A DNA stretch of 64,000 nucleotides, from NCBI RefSeq assembly GCF_034313845.1, contig NZ_JAVIWN010000003.1, one strand, 5' to 3'. This document shows positions 44,395-53,441 of the stretch, one piece after another; position 1 is the stretch's first letter, and each line of letters starts with the position of its first letter. Source of the stretch: Actimicrobium sp034313845 (GTDB lineage Bacteria; Pseudomonadota; Gammaproteobacteria; Burkholderiales; Burkholderiaceae_D). The notes beneath the pieces were generated by a model that saw only the letters and a list, made by a program, of their open reading frames with translations, was not told where the DNA came from and searched no databases. A program made the position numbers and the translations under genes.

Positions 44395-45579
44395 ATGCTC
44401 CACCTGCCCGGCTTGACGTTTGACCACGGCGAAGACATCGCCGCGCTGCGCGACACCATCTCCCAGTTTGCCGCCGCCGAGATCGCCCCGCGCGCTGGCG
44501 AGATCGACCGCACGGACCAGTTTCCGATGGACCTGTGGCGCAAGATGGGTGAGCTCGGCGTGCTCGGCATCACGGTCGGCGAAGAATACGGCGGCACCGG
44601 CATGGGCTATCTCGCGCACATCATTGCGATGGAAGAGATCTCGCGCGCTTCGGCGTCGGTGGGCTTGTCGTACGGCGCGCATTCCAACCTGTGCGTGAAC
44701 CAGATCAAGCGCAACGGCAGCGACGAACAGAAGGCCAGGTATTTGCCGAAACTGGTCAGTGGCGAGTACATCGGTGCGCTGGCCATGTCGGAGCCGAACG
44801 CCGGTTCTGACGTCGTGAGCATGAAGCTGCGCGCCGATTGGAAGGGTGATCGCTGGGTCCTCAATGGCACCAAGATGTGGATCACCAATGGTCCCGATGC
44901 CGACGTGCTGGTGGTCTACGCCAAGAGCGACCTGGAAGCCGGTGCCCGTGGCATGACTGCCTTTCTGATCGAAAAAAACTTCAAGGGATTTAGCGTCGCG
45001 CAAAAACTCGACAAGCTCGGCATGCGCGGTTCGCATACCGGCGAACTGGTATTTCGCGATTGCGAAGTACCGCCCGAGAATATCCTCGGTGGGTTGGGCA
45101 AGGGCGTCAATGTACTGATGTCGGGTCTCGACTACGAGCGCTCCGTGTTGTCGGGCGGACCACTCGGGATCATGCAGGCGTGCATGGATGTGGTGGTGCC
45201 CTACGTGCACGAGCGCAAGCAGTTTGGTCAGGCTATCGGCGAATTCCAGCTGATGCAGGGCAAGCTGGCCGATATGTATTCGACGATGATGGCGTGCAAG
45301 GCCTATGTCTACGCAGTTGGCCAGGCCTGCGATCGGGCGACCTCTCCGGAAGCCGTGCGGGCGTTGCGCAAAGATGCGGCGGGGGCGATCCTGTATTCGG
45401 CCGAGAAGGCGACCTGGATGGCGGGGGAGACGATTCAGGCGCTGGGTGGCAACGGGTATATCAATGAGTATCCGGCGGGGCGCTTGTGGCGGGATGCGAA
45501 GTTGTATGAGATTGGGGCGGGTACGAGCGAGATTCGGCGGATGCTGATCGGGCGTGAGTTGTTTAACGAGACGCGGTAG
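44395..45579 (+). CDS. liuA: Isovaleryl-CoA dehydrogenase
   Basis: 394 residues, an acyl-CoA dehydrogenase. EEYGGTGMGYLAH, AMSEPNAGSDVVSM and GAGTSEIRRMLIGREL are present. The catalytic Glu lies in GLDYERSVLSGGPLG, the helix-G position specific to isovaleryl-CoA dehydrogenases, which settles the substrate. It makes 3-methylcrotonyl-CoA from leucine-derived isovaleryl-CoA, passing electrons to ETF. First gene of the operon under LiuR. The 3' end is followed by 900 bases of repeats. Confidence 0.97.
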   Translation: MLHLPGLTFDHGEDIAALRDTISQFAAAEIAPRAGEIDRTDQFPMDLWRKMGELGVLGITVGEEYGGTGMGYLAHIIAMEEISRASASVGLSYGAHSNLCVNQIKRNGSDEQKARYLPKLVSGEYIGALAMSEPNAGSDVVSMKLRADWKGDRWVLNGTKMWITNGPDADVLVVYAKSDLEAGARGMTAFLIEKNFKGFSVAQKLDKLGMRGSHTGELVFRDCEVPPENILGGLGKGVNVLMSGLDYERSVLSGGPLGIMQACMDVVVPYVHERKQFGQAIGEFQLMQGKLADMYSTMMACKAYVYAVGQACDRATSPEAVRALRKDAAGAILYSAEKATWMAGETIQALGGNGYINEYPAGRLWRDAKLYEIGAGTSEIRRMLIGRELFNETR

Positions 45580-45629
45580 GGGTTGGGTTGATGATGTCGT
45601 TTGGGGTGCTCCGGTTCGCTTTATCTTGC

Positions 45630-45811
45630 GGTCGCAAACCTCCATCGGTAGCAACCAGGGTCAGTGTTTTTTTTCGCAGGCTTTATTGCGAAAATTACAC
45701 TGACCCTGCTTGCGGATTACGGAGCGCTTGCCATTCAATTTCCGTGCCGGGGTTGCTGATTCTTGATGTGCTTCGCCACGACCAAGCCGGGGGCGGCCCG
45801 GCAGCCGGTCA
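45630..45811. repeat. Long dispersed repeat, copy 1 (contains a cruciform)
   Basis: About 180 bases repeated in direct orientation at 46127-46310. Inside (45656-45708), CAGGGTCAGTGT and ACACTGACCCTG enclose TTTTCGCA/TGCGAAAA, a nested palindrome. GGGTCAG palindromes are often linked to REP-associated tyrosine transposases; no such transposase is in the window. The unit ends with a CCACGACCAAGCCGGG stretch. Confidence 0.8.
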
Positions 45812-45985
45812 CTTCTTTTTGCTTCGCCAAAAAGAAGTAACCAAGAAAAAGGCGACCGCGAGGCGGCTGCCCTGCGGGTTCCCAAAAGCCGGAGCCAGTC
45901 AGGGGGAGTGCCGCAAACTCGCTTCGCTCAGACATGCGTCACTCTTTTTCCCCTGCCTGACTCCGACTTTTGGCAGCTGCCTCAA
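45812..45985. repeat. Betaproteobacterial palindromic repeat (CTTCTTTTTGCTTCGCC type)
   Basis: Holds ACTTCTTTTT..GCTTCGCC..AAAAAGAAGT followed by an arm pair (CCAAAAGCCGGAGCCAGTCA near 45882 and its near-complement ending at 45973). This repeat is widespread in GC-rich proteobacteria and produces spurious reading frames, including a 302-codon frame over this region that I reject. Confidence 0.75.
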
Positions 45986-46009
45986 TGCGGAACAGGTCAA
46001 CGGCCAGAT

Positions 46010-46086
46010 CAACAGCAACTTCAACAGCAACTTCAACAGCAACTTCAACAGCAACAGCAACTTCAACAGCAACAGCAACTTCAACC
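46010..46086. repeat. Short tandem repeat of CAACTT/CAACAG units
   Basis: About 77 bases built from alternating CAACAG and CAACTT hexamers. Such slippage-prone arrays vary in length between strains. No gene uses it in a convincing frame. Confidence 0.9.
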
Positions 46087-46126
46087 GCATCATTAATCAA
46101 CTACTCTCATGGCTTGCCTTTTCAGG

Positions 46127-46310
46127 ACGTCGCCAATCCCCACCGCTAGCAACCAGGGTCAGAGTTTTTTTTCGCAGGCCTTATCGCGAAAATTACTTTG
46201 ACCCTGCTTGCGGATTGCGGAGCACTTGCCATCCAGTTTCCGTGCTGGAGCTGCTGATTCAGCTGCTGCTTCGTCATGACCAAGCCGGGAGCGGCCCGGC
46301 CGTCTCCGGC
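46127..46310. repeat. Long dispersed repeat, copy 2
   Basis: Direct copy of the 45630-45811 unit with many substitutions. The palindrome spans 46154-46206; its right arm has decayed (TACTTTGACCCTG against CAGGGTCAGAGT). It runs into the GGCTTGGTCGTGGCGGAG hairpin that forms the far end of the 7.5-kb repeat type. Confidence 0.8.
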
Positions 46311-46360
46311 TTGGTCGTGGCGGAGTGCAAACCGTTTCAGTTGCCGCAGACAGTGCATCC

Positions 46361-46392
46361 GGTGCAATGCCCTGCGGTTATTGCACCCTACG
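46361..46392 (-). repeat. Dispersed palindromic repeat, minus-strand copy
   Basis: A full copy of the CGTAGGGTGC repeat in reverse orientation, with one change (CCTGCGG). With the hairpin at about 46.3 kb it reproduces the two-hairpin unit of the 7.5-kb copy. It lies 100 bases before aceK. Confidence 0.85.
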
Positions 46393-46492
46393 AATTGGGA
46401 CCACGAAGCCTTGGCCGCGCACGAACTCGACCCGCACTCCACTCTGCACGGCGCTACACTACCCTCCCGGCCTGTGCCCCTCGGAGTCTGAC

Positions 46493-48394
46493 ATGACTGT
46501 TGCTTTCCCCAAGCTGCTTTCGTCGCAAATCGCGTTCGATATTGCCCGCACCATCCTCGATGGGTTCGACAAGCATTACCGCTTGTTTCGTGCCACCAGC
46601 GAGGATGCGAAGCGCCATTTTGAACATAGTGCATGGCAGTTGCAGCAGTCCTGTCTGCGTGAGCGCATTGCGTTTTATGACAAGCGGGTGGGTGAGTGCG
46701 TCACCGTGCTGGAAGACGAATACGAGACTGAGGAATTGACCGACGCGGTCTGGCGCGAGGTCAAGCTGCATTACATCGGTTTGCTGACCGATCACAAGCA
46801 ACCCGAGTTGGCCGAAACATTTTTCAATACGGTCTGCTGCAAAATCCTGCACCGCACTTATTTCCATAACGATTTCATTTTCGTGCGCCCCGTCATTTCG
46901 ACTGAGTACATCGAAACCAATGATCCGGCACCGACCTACCGCGTGTATTACCCGGCCACCGATGGCTTGCATCAGACCATCCGGCGTATCGCCGAGGATT
47001 TCCAGCTGGCTTGTCCGTTTGCCGATCTGGATCGTGATGTCCGGCTGGTCGAAGCGCGCTTCAAAGCCGTGTTCGGCGAAGAAAAGTCGGAGCCGAACCG
47101 GCAGATCCAGGTATTGGCCAGCCTGTTCTTTCGCAACAAGGGCGCGTACATCGTCGGCCGGGGCATCAACGGCAATCGCGAAACCCCGTTCGTCGTGCCT
47201 ATCCTGCATAACCGCAAGGGCGAGCTGATACTCGATACGGTGCTGTTCGATACCGGCCTGATCACCGTGCTGTTTTCATTTACGCGGGCGTATTTCATGG
47301 TCGACATGGAGGTGCCGTCCGGCTATGTGCAATTCATCCGGACCATGCTGCCCAAAAAACCGCGCAGCGAAATCTACACGATGCTGGGTTTGCAAAAACA
47401 CGGCAAATCCCTGTTCTATCGCGATTACCTGCACCACTTGCGGCATTCGTCAGACCGCATCGAAATCGCGCCCGGTATCAAGGGACTGGTGATGGTGGTG
47501 TTTGCGCTGCCGTCGTTCCCGTACGTGTTCAAGGTCATCAAGGATGCGTTCCCGCCACCAAAGGAAACTACCCCGGCGCTGGTGCGTGAAAAATACGTGC
47601 TGGTCAAAAACCATGACCGCGTCGGCCGCATGGCCGATACGCTCGAATACTCGAACGTGGCGTTTCCGCGCGCACGCTTCGATGATGAATTGCTGGCTGA
47701 ATTGAAACTCGTTGCGCCCTCGCTAGTCGAAGAAGAATCCGGCCAGGTCATCATTCGTCATCTGTACATCGAGCGCCGCATGATCCCGCTCAATATCTGG
47801 TTGTCGAATGCGGAAAAAGAAGGCAACGAAGCCGCCATCGAACACGGCGTACTGGAATACGGCAATGCGATCAAGGAACTGGTCCGGGCCAACATCTTCC
47901 CGGGCGACATGCTGTATAAAAATTTCGGTGTCACCAAGCACGGTCGCGTGGTGTTTTACGACTACGACGAAATCGAATACATCACCGATTGCGTCTTTCG
48001 CACCATCCCGCAACCGCGCAATGAAGAAGACGAACTGTCGGCCGAGCCGTGGTATCCGATTGGCCGCCATGACGTGTTCCCGGAGCAGTTCGGCACCTTC
48101 TTGCTGGGCAATCCGACGGTACGCAAATATTTCATGAAGCACCATGCCGACCTGCTCAGCGCCGCGTACTGGCAAGGCTACAAGCAGCGCATTCTCGATG
48201 GCCATTTCGACGATGTGTTCCCGTATCCGCAGGAATGCCGCTTCAGCTACAAACCGCATCATGAGCGACCGCTTAACGAGCAACCGATTATCGAGCAATT
48301 AAATCGCGTGCAACCGAATCAAGAGCAACCGAATCAAGAGCAACCGAATCAAGAGCAACCCAATCACATCATCCCCGCAGCAACCGCTGCCTGA
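46493..48394 (+). CDS. aceK: Isocitrate dehydrogenase kinase/phosphatase
   Basis: 633 residues. From the chosen ATG it aligns with AceK end to end: FDKHYRLFRATSEDAKRHFE at the start, YFHNDFIFVRP, and the kinase region LVKNHDRVGRMADTLEYSNVAFP. It switches isocitrate dehydrogenase off and on at the TCA/glyoxylate branch, fitting growth on acetyl-CoA-yielding substrates such as leucine. The C-terminus carries an unusual Asn/Gln/Pro tail (see the repeat). It is separated from liuA by 900 bases of repeats and followed at 14 bases by the thiolase gene. Confidence 0.96.
   Translation: MTVAFPKLLSSQIAFDIARTILDGFDKHYRLFRATSEDAKRHFEHSAWQLQQSCLRERIAFYDKRVGECVTVLEDEYETEELTDAVWREVKLHYIGLLTDHKQPELAETFFNTVCCKILHRTYFHNDFIFVRPVISTEYIETNDPAPTYRVYYPATDGLHQTIRRIAEDFQLACPFADLDRDVRLVEARFKAVFGEEKSEPNRQIQVLASLFFRNKGAYIVGRGINGNRETPFVVPILHNRKGELILDTVLFDTGLITVLFSFTRAYFMVDMEVPSGYVQFIRTMLPKKPRSEIYTMLGLQKHGKSLFYRDYLHHLRHSSDRIEIAPGIKGLVMVVFALPSFPYVFKVIKDAFPPPKETTPALVREKYVLVKNHDRVGRMADTLEYSNVAFPRARFDDELLAELKLVAPSLVEEESGQVIIRHLYIERRMIPLNIWLSNAEKEGNEAAIEHGVLEYGNAIKELVRANIFPGDMLYKNFGVTKHGRVVFYDYDEIEYITDCVFRTIPQPRNEEDELSAEPWYPIGRHDVFPEQFGTFLLGNPTVRKYFMKHHADLLSAAYWQGYKQRILDGHFDDVFPYPQECRFSYKPHHERPLNEQPIIEQLNRVQPNQEQPNQEQPNQEQPNHIIPAATAA
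48269..48368 (+). repeat. 15-base tandem repeat in the aceK 3' end
   Basis: Three exact tandem copies of GAATCAAGAGCAACC at 48315-48359, with degenerate copies before them. They encode a (PNQEQ)n tail after the normal end of AceK. The repeat length is a multiple of three, so slippage changes tail length without frameshift. Confidence 0.9.
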
Positions 48395-48408
48395 ACAGGA
48401 GAATACCT

Positions 48409-49602
48409 ATGTCCAACGTCCTACTCGATCCTATCGTCATCGTCGGTGCCGCCCGCACTCCACTGGGTGCTTTCCAGGGCGATTTCTCGGCGCTGTCAGC
48501 CAGCGAACTCGGTGCCGTCGCGATCCGCGCTGCGGTCGAGCGTGCCGGTATCGATCCGGCACTGGTCAACGACGTCCTGTTCGGCAATTGCCTGATGGCC
48601 GGCCAGGGGCAGGCACCGGCACGGCAAGCCGCGATCAAGGCCGGTATTCCGGTTTCCGCGGGTGCGGTCACGATGTCGAAGATGTGTGGCTCGGCAATGC
48701 AGGCCACCATGTTCGGGGTCGATTCGCTGCTGGCCGGTACCAATGATGTCGTCGTCAGCGGCGGCATGGAATCGATGACCAACGCGCCGTACCTGATCCC
48801 GAAGGCGCGCGGCGGTTACCGCATCGGCCACGGCATGATGTACGACCACATGATGCTCGACGGCCTCGAAGACGCCTACGAAAAAGGTCGCTCGATGGGC
48901 ACCTTCGCCGAAGAGTGCGTCGACAAATACGCGTTCACCCGCGAAGAGCAGGATGCCTTCGCCATCACCTCCGTTACACGGGCACAGGCCGCTGCCGCCG
49001 ATGGCTCGTTCGATTGGGAAATCGCGCCGGTCACCGTCGCGGGTCGCAACGGTGACATCGTCATTGACAAGGATGAAGGTCCGCAAAAAGCCAAGCTCGA
49101 CAAGATTCCAAAGCTCAAGGCCGCCTTCAAGAAAGACGGCACGATCACGGCGGCATCGTCGTCGTCGATCAACGATGGCGCGGCGGCGCTGGTCATGATG
49201 CGCGAATCGATGGCCAAGAAACTCGGTTGCACGCCACTTGCCCGCATCATTGGTCATAGCCGTCATTCGCAAGCACCGAACTGGTTCACCACCGCACCGG
49301 TCGGCGCGATTGAAAAGCTGCTGGTCAAGACCGGCTGGGAGCTGGCCGATGTCGACCTGTTCGAGATCAACGAAGCCTTCGCCGTCGTGCCGATGGCCGC
49401 GATGCGCGAACTCGATATCCCGCACAGCAAGATCAACATCCACGGCGGTGCCTGCGCACTGGGTCATCCGATCGGTGCCTCGGGTGCCCGCATCATCGTC
49501 ACGCTGATGGGTGCGCTGAAAAAAACCGGCGGCAAGCGCGGCATTGCCACGCTGTGCATTGGTGGCGGCGAAGGCACCGCAGTCGCGATCGAGATGGTAT
49601 GA
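48409..49602 (+). CDS. Acetyl-CoA C-acetyltransferase (thiolase)
   Basis: 397 residues. The nucleophilic Cys is in VTMSKMCGSAMQ, the His/Asn loop in FEINEAFAVVP, and the second Cys in GGACALGHPIGASGARI, all as in degradative or biosynthetic acetoacetyl-CoA thiolases. In this operon it probably cleaves acetoacetyl-CoA formed after HMG-CoA lyase and CoA transfer (inference). It overlaps the next ATG by 4 bases (ATGA). Confidence 0.94.
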   Translation: MSNVLLDPIVIVGAARTPLGAFQGDFSALSASELGAVAIRAAVERAGIDPALVNDVLFGNCLMAGQGQAPARQAAIKAGIPVSAGAVTMSKMCGSAMQATMFGVDSLLAGTNDVVVSGGMESMTNAPYLIPKARGGYRIGHGMMYDHMMLDGLEDAYEKGRSMGTFAEECVDKYAFTREEQDAFAITSVTRAQAAAADGSFDWEIAPVTVAGRNGDIVIDKDEGPQKAKLDKIPKLKAAFKKDGTITAASSSSINDGAAALVMMRESMAKKLGCTPLARIIGHSRHSQAPNWFTTAPVGAIEKLLVKTGWELADVDLFEINEAFAVVPMAAMRELDIPHSKINIHGGACALGHPIGASGARIIVTLMGALKKTGGKRGIATLCIGGGEGTAVAIEMV

Positions 49603-50273
49603 GCGCGCAGACAGCACTGATCATCGGTGCCTCGCGCGGCATCGGATTTGAACTGGCGCGTCAGTACCGTGCCGATGGCTGGCGCGTGCTGGCCAGCGTA
49701 CGCCAGCCGGCCGATGCGGCCGCGCTGGAAGCACTTGGTTGCGAAGTCCTGCAGCTCGACCTCGACAATGCCGCGCAATGCATCGCGCTCGGCAAACAAC
49801 TGGAGGCCGAACAGCTCGACATCGCGCTGCTCAACGCCGGTGTCTACGGCCCGCAAACCAGCGCACCAACCACGCCGAGTGCCGACGAGTTTGATACCGT
49901 CATGCATGCCAACGTACTTGGCGCGATGCGCCTGTTGCCACTGCTCGGACCGATCGTGGCCCGTTCCGGCGGACGGCTGGCCGTGACCTCGTCGTCGATG
50001 GGATCGATCAGCCTGCGCAGCAACACCAGCGGCTGGCTGTACCGCGCCAGCAAGGCGGCACTCAACTCGCTGCTGGTCGATGCGTCGCTGAGTTATGCCC
50101 CGGCGATTTGCGTCGCACTGCATCCGGGCTGGGTACGCACCGCGATGGGTGGTGATGGTGCCGACCTCGATGTCTCCGAGAGCGCCGCCGGCATTCGCAG
50201 CACGCTGGCCGGTCTGACGGCCGCTGGCAACGGACATTTTTTCAATTACAACGGTACACCACTGATCTGGTAG
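49599..50273 (+). CDS. Short-chain dehydrogenase/reductase
   Basis: 224 residues of the SDR fold: cofactor motif GASRGIG, NAG at LLNAGVYGP, catalytic Ser in AVTSSSMGS, and YxxxK in YRASKAALN. It resembles the C-factor/CsgA-like SDRs. The substrate is unknown; it sits in translational coupling with the thiolase, ahead of an acyl-CoA dehydrogenase, so a role in acyl-CoA metabolism is plausible. Confidence 0.9.
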   Translation: MSAQTALIIGASRGIGFELARQYRADGWRVLASVRQPADAAALEALGCEVLQLDLDNAAQCIALGKQLEAEQLDIALLNAGVYGPQTSAPTTPSADEFDTVMHANVLGAMRLLPLLGPIVARSGGRLAVTSSSMGSISLRSNTSGWLYRASKAALNSLLVDASLSYAPAICVALHPGWVRTAMGGDGADLDVSESAAGIRSTLAGLTAAGNGHFFNYNGTPLIW

Positions 50274-50291
50274 CACCGGACCGGAGACCCC

Positions 50292-51422
50292 ATGCAACTG
50301 AGTCCTGAACACGAGATGATCCGCGATGCCCTGCGCAGTTTTGCGCAGGAGCGCCTCGTTCCCAATGCGGCACGCTGGGACAAGGAACACCATTTTCCGC
50401 AAGACGAACTGCGTGGCCTGGCTGCGCTCGGTGCGTATGGTGTCGCGGTGCCGGAAGCACTCGGTGGCGCGGGTCTGGATTACCTTGCGCTGGCGCTGGT
50501 GATCGAGGAAATCGCCGCCGGTGATGGCGGTACCTCGACCGTTATCTCGGTCAACAATTGTCCGGTTTGCAGCATCGCGATGATGTACGCGAATCCGGCG
50601 CAACAGCAGCAATGGCTGCGTCCGCTGGCACAAGGAACCATGCTCGGCGCGTTCTGCCTGACCGAGCCGCATGCCGGCAGCGATGCGTCCAGCTTGCTGA
50701 CCACGGCGGTGCGCGAGGGTGACGAGTATGTGATCGACGGCACCAAGCAATTCATCACCAGTGGCAAGCATGCCGATGTCGCCATCGTGCTGGCGGTCAC
50801 CGACAAGGCCGCCGGCAAGCGTGGCATCAGCGCGTTCTGGGTGCCGACTACCACGACCGGTTATGTCGTCACCCGGCTCGAAGACAAGCTCGGCCAGCAC
50901 TCGTCCGACACCGCGTCCATCCTGTTCGACAATTGCCGCATTCCCGCCGCCAACCTGATCGGCGACGAAGGGCAAGGCTACCGGATTGCCTTGTCAGGAC
51001 TCGAAGGCGGGCGCATCGGCATTGCCGCGCAAGCCGTCGGCATGGCGCGCGCGGCGTTCGATGCGGCGCTGGCGTATGCAAAGGACCGCAGCAGTTTTGG
51101 CAAGACGATTTACGAACATCAGGCCGTGCAATTCAAGCTGGCCGACATGGCCACCCAACTCGAAGCAGCACGCCAATTAACGTGGCACGCCGCCAGCCTG
51201 AAAGATGCCGGCGTGCCGTGTCTGAAAGAGGCAGCGATGGCCAAGCTGTTCGCCAGCGAAATGGCCGAGCGGGTCTGTTCGGATGCGATCCAGATTCATG
51301 GCGGCTATGGCTACGTCAGCGATTTTCCGGTGGAGCGGATTTACCGCGATGTGCGGGTTTGCCAGATTTACGAAGGCACCAGCGATATCCAGAAGATCCT
51401 GATTGGCCGGGCGCTGGCGTGA
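50292..51422 (+). CDS. Acyl-CoA dehydrogenase (short-chain type)
   Basis: 376 residues. FCLTEPHAGSDASSL and the C-terminal QIHGGYGYVSDFPVERIYRD with catalytic Glu in YEGTSDIQKILIGR are those of short-/branched-chain acyl-CoA dehydrogenases. It is distinct from LiuA and may act on isobutyryl-CoA, 2-methylbutyryl-CoA or butyryl-CoA. 18 bases after the SDR gene and 25 bases before ychJ. Confidence 0.93.
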   Translation: MQLSPEHEMIRDALRSFAQERLVPNAARWDKEHHFPQDELRGLAALGAYGVAVPEALGGAGLDYLALALVIEEIAAGDGGTSTVISVNNCPVCSIAMMYANPAQQQQWLRPLAQGTMLGAFCLTEPHAGSDASSLLTTAVREGDEYVIDGTKQFITSGKHADVAIVLAVTDKAAGKRGISAFWVPTTTTGYVVTRLEDKLGQHSSDTASILFDNCRIPAANLIGDEGQGYRIALSGLEGGRIGIAAQAVGMARAAFDAALAYAKDRSSFGKTIYEHQAVQFKLADMATQLEAARQLTWHAASLKDAGVPCLKEAAMAKLFASEMAERVCSDAIQIHGGYGYVSDFPVERIYRDVRVCQIYEGTSDIQKILIGRALA

Positions 51423-51447
51423 GCACACCATTCACCAGGACCGCGCC

Positions 51448-51840
51448 ATGACCAAACCAGCACCCTGTCCCTGCGGCGGCACCGACTACGCAACCTGTTG
51501 CGGGCCGATTCTGGCCGGTACGCCAGCGGCCAGCGCCGAGCAGTTGATGCGCTCGCGCTACACCGCCTATACCCGACACGACGACGCCTACATTGCCGCA
51601 ACGTGGGCCGCACGCACACGTCCTGCAGCGCTCGAGGTCGCCGACGACAGCACCAAGTGGCTGGGACTCGAGATCCGCCACACCAGCACCGATGGCGACA
51701 CCGCCATCGTCGAATTCATCGCCCGCTACAAGATCAACGGCCGCGCCCAGCGCCTGCACGAAGTCAGTCGCTTCGTGCGCGAACAGGGCTACTGGTTTTA
51801 TGTGGATGGCAGTTTTCCGGAAAGTACCCGCACACCATGA
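51448..51840 (+). CDS. YchJ-family protein with SEC-C zinc motif
   Basis: 130 residues. The N-terminal CPCGGTDYATCCGPIL is a SEC-C zinc-binding motif and the rest (MRSRYTAYTRHD...YWFYVDGS) is the NTF2-like YchJ fold. Function is unknown across bacteria. It is inserted between the acyl-CoA dehydrogenase and liuB, and its TGA overlaps the liuB ATG. Confidence 0.88.
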   Translation: MTKPAPCPCGGTDYATCCGPILAGTPAASAEQLMRSRYTAYTRHDDAYIAATWAARTRPAALEVADDSTKWLGLEIRHTSTDGDTAIVEFIARYKINGRAQRLHEVSRFVREQGYWFYVDGSFPESTRTP

Positions 51841-53441
51841 TCCTCGAATCAAAACTCAATCCTCGCGCTGATGATTTCAAGGCCAATGCCGCCGCCATCC
51901 AGTCCGTCGTTGATGACCTCAAGCGCACCGTCGAACAGATCGCCCTGGGTGGCAGCGACGATGCCCGCGCCAAACACGTCGGGCGCGGCAAATTGCTGCC
52001 GCGCGACCGCGTGATGATGCTGCTCGATCCCGGCACGCCGTTCCTCGAATTTTCGCAACTGGCCGCGCACAATGTCTACGACAACGTCGCCCCATCGGCT
52101 GGCATCATCACCGGCATCGGCCGCGTCTCGGGCCTCGAATGCGTGATTGTCTGTAACGATGCCACCGTCAAGGGTGGCACCTATTACCCGCTGACCGTCA
52201 AGAAGCATTTGCGCGCACAAGAGGTCGCCGACCAGAACAACTTGCCTTGCATTTATCTGGTCGACAGCGGCGGTGCCAACTTGCCGAATCAGGACGATGT
52301 CTTTCCGGATCGCGACCATTTCGGCCGCATCTTTTTTAATCAGGCCACGCTGTCGGCCAAGGGCATCCCGCAAGTCGCGGTGGTCATGGGATCGTGCACC
52401 GCCGGCGGTGCGTACGTGCCGGCGATGAGCGATGAATCCATCATCGTCAAGAACCAGGGCACGATTTTTCTGGGTGGCCCGCCGCTGGTCAAGGCCGCCA
52501 CCGGCGAAGTCGTCAGTGCTGAAGACCTTGGCGGCGGCGACGTCCATACGCGCTTGTCCGGCGTGGTCGACCACCTCGCGCAAAACGACCTGCATGCGCT
52601 GTCTCTGGCGCGCACCATCGTCTCCAACCTGAACCGCCGCAAGCCCGAGCAACTGGCCCTGCGCGAGAGCATCGAACCGAAGTATCCGGCCGAAGAATTG
52701 TATGGCGTGATCCCGCTCGATACCCGCAAGCCATTCGACATCAACGAAGTCATTGCCCGCATCGTCGATGGCAGCGAGTTCGACGAATTCAAGGCGCGTT
52801 ACGGCACCACGCTGGTCTGCGGTTTCGCGCACATCCACGGCATGCCGGTCGGGATCATCGCCAACAACGGCATCCTGTTTTCGGAGTCGGCTTTAAAGGG
52901 CACGCACTTCATTGAACTGTGCTGCCAGCGCAAGATCCCGCTAGTCTTTTTGCAGAACATCACCGGCTTCATGGTCGGTCGCAAATACGAAAACGAAGGC
53001 ATCGCCCGCAATGGCGCGAAGATGGTCACCGCCGTCGCGACGGCTGCGGTGCCCAAGTTCACCGTCATCATCGGCGGCAGTTTTGGTGCCGGCAATTACG
53101 GCATGTGCGGTCGTGCTTTCTCGCCGCGCTTTTTGTGGATGTGGCCGAACGCGCGCATCTCGGTAATGGGTGGCGATCAGGCTGCCAGCGTCTTGGCCAC
53201 CGTCAAGCGCGATGGCATCGAAGGCAAAGGGGGCCGCTGGAGCGCCGCCGAAGAAGAGGCCTTCAAGCAGCCGATTCGCGAGCAGTACGAGCAGCAGGGC
53301 CACCCGTATTACGCCTCGGCGCGCTTGTGGGATGACGGTGTCATCGACCCGGCCGACACCCGCAAGGTGCTGGCGCTGGGCCTGAGCGCGGCGCTCAATG
53401 CGCCGATTGCCGAGACCAAATTCGGCGTGTTCCGGATGTGA
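51837..53441 (+). CDS. liuB: Methylcrotonyl-CoA carboxylase carboxyltransferase subunit
   Basis: 534 residues, the biotin-dependent carboxyltransferase half of methylcrotonyl-CoA carboxylase. RGKLLPRDRVMMLLDPGTPFLEFSQLA, the oxyanion GSCTAGGAYVPAMSD and the second-domain GGSFGAGNYGMCGRAFSPRFLWMWPN are typical of MccB. It moves CO2 from biotin (on LiuD) to 3-methylcrotonyl-CoA. The start overlaps ychJ and liuC starts at the stop. Confidence 0.97.
   Translation: MILESKLNPRADDFKANAAAIQSVVDDLKRTVEQIALGGSDDARAKHVGRGKLLPRDRVMMLLDPGTPFLEFSQLAAHNVYDNVAPSAGIITGIGRVSGLECVIVCNDATVKGGTYYPLTVKKHLRAQEVADQNNLPCIYLVDSGGANLPNQDDVFPDRDHFGRIFFNQATLSAKGIPQVAVVMGSCTAGGAYVPAMSDESIIVKNQGTIFLGGPPLVKAATGEVVSAEDLGGGDVHTRLSGVVDHLAQNDLHALSLARTIVSNLNRRKPEQLALRESIEPKYPAEELYGVIPLDTRKPFDINEVIARIVDGSEFDEFKARYGTTLVCGFAHIHGMPVGIIANNGILFSESALKGTHFIELCCQRKIPLVFLQNITGFMVGRKYENEGIARNGAKMVTAVATAAVPKFTVIIGGSFGAGNYGMCGRAFSPRFLWMWPNARISVMGGDQAASVLATVKRDGIEGKGGRWSAAEEEAFKQPIREQYEQQGHPYYASARLWDDGVIDPADTRKVLALGLSAALNAPIAETKFGVFRM

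Noticed and set aside
46010..46086. Possible CRISPR-like array
   Set aside because: Units are 6-12 bases with no spacers; it is a slippage-type tandem repeat.
45588..46496. 302-codon frame between liuA and aceK
   Set aside because: Composed of known palindromic repeats and a hexamer array; low-complexity translation and no ribosome site.
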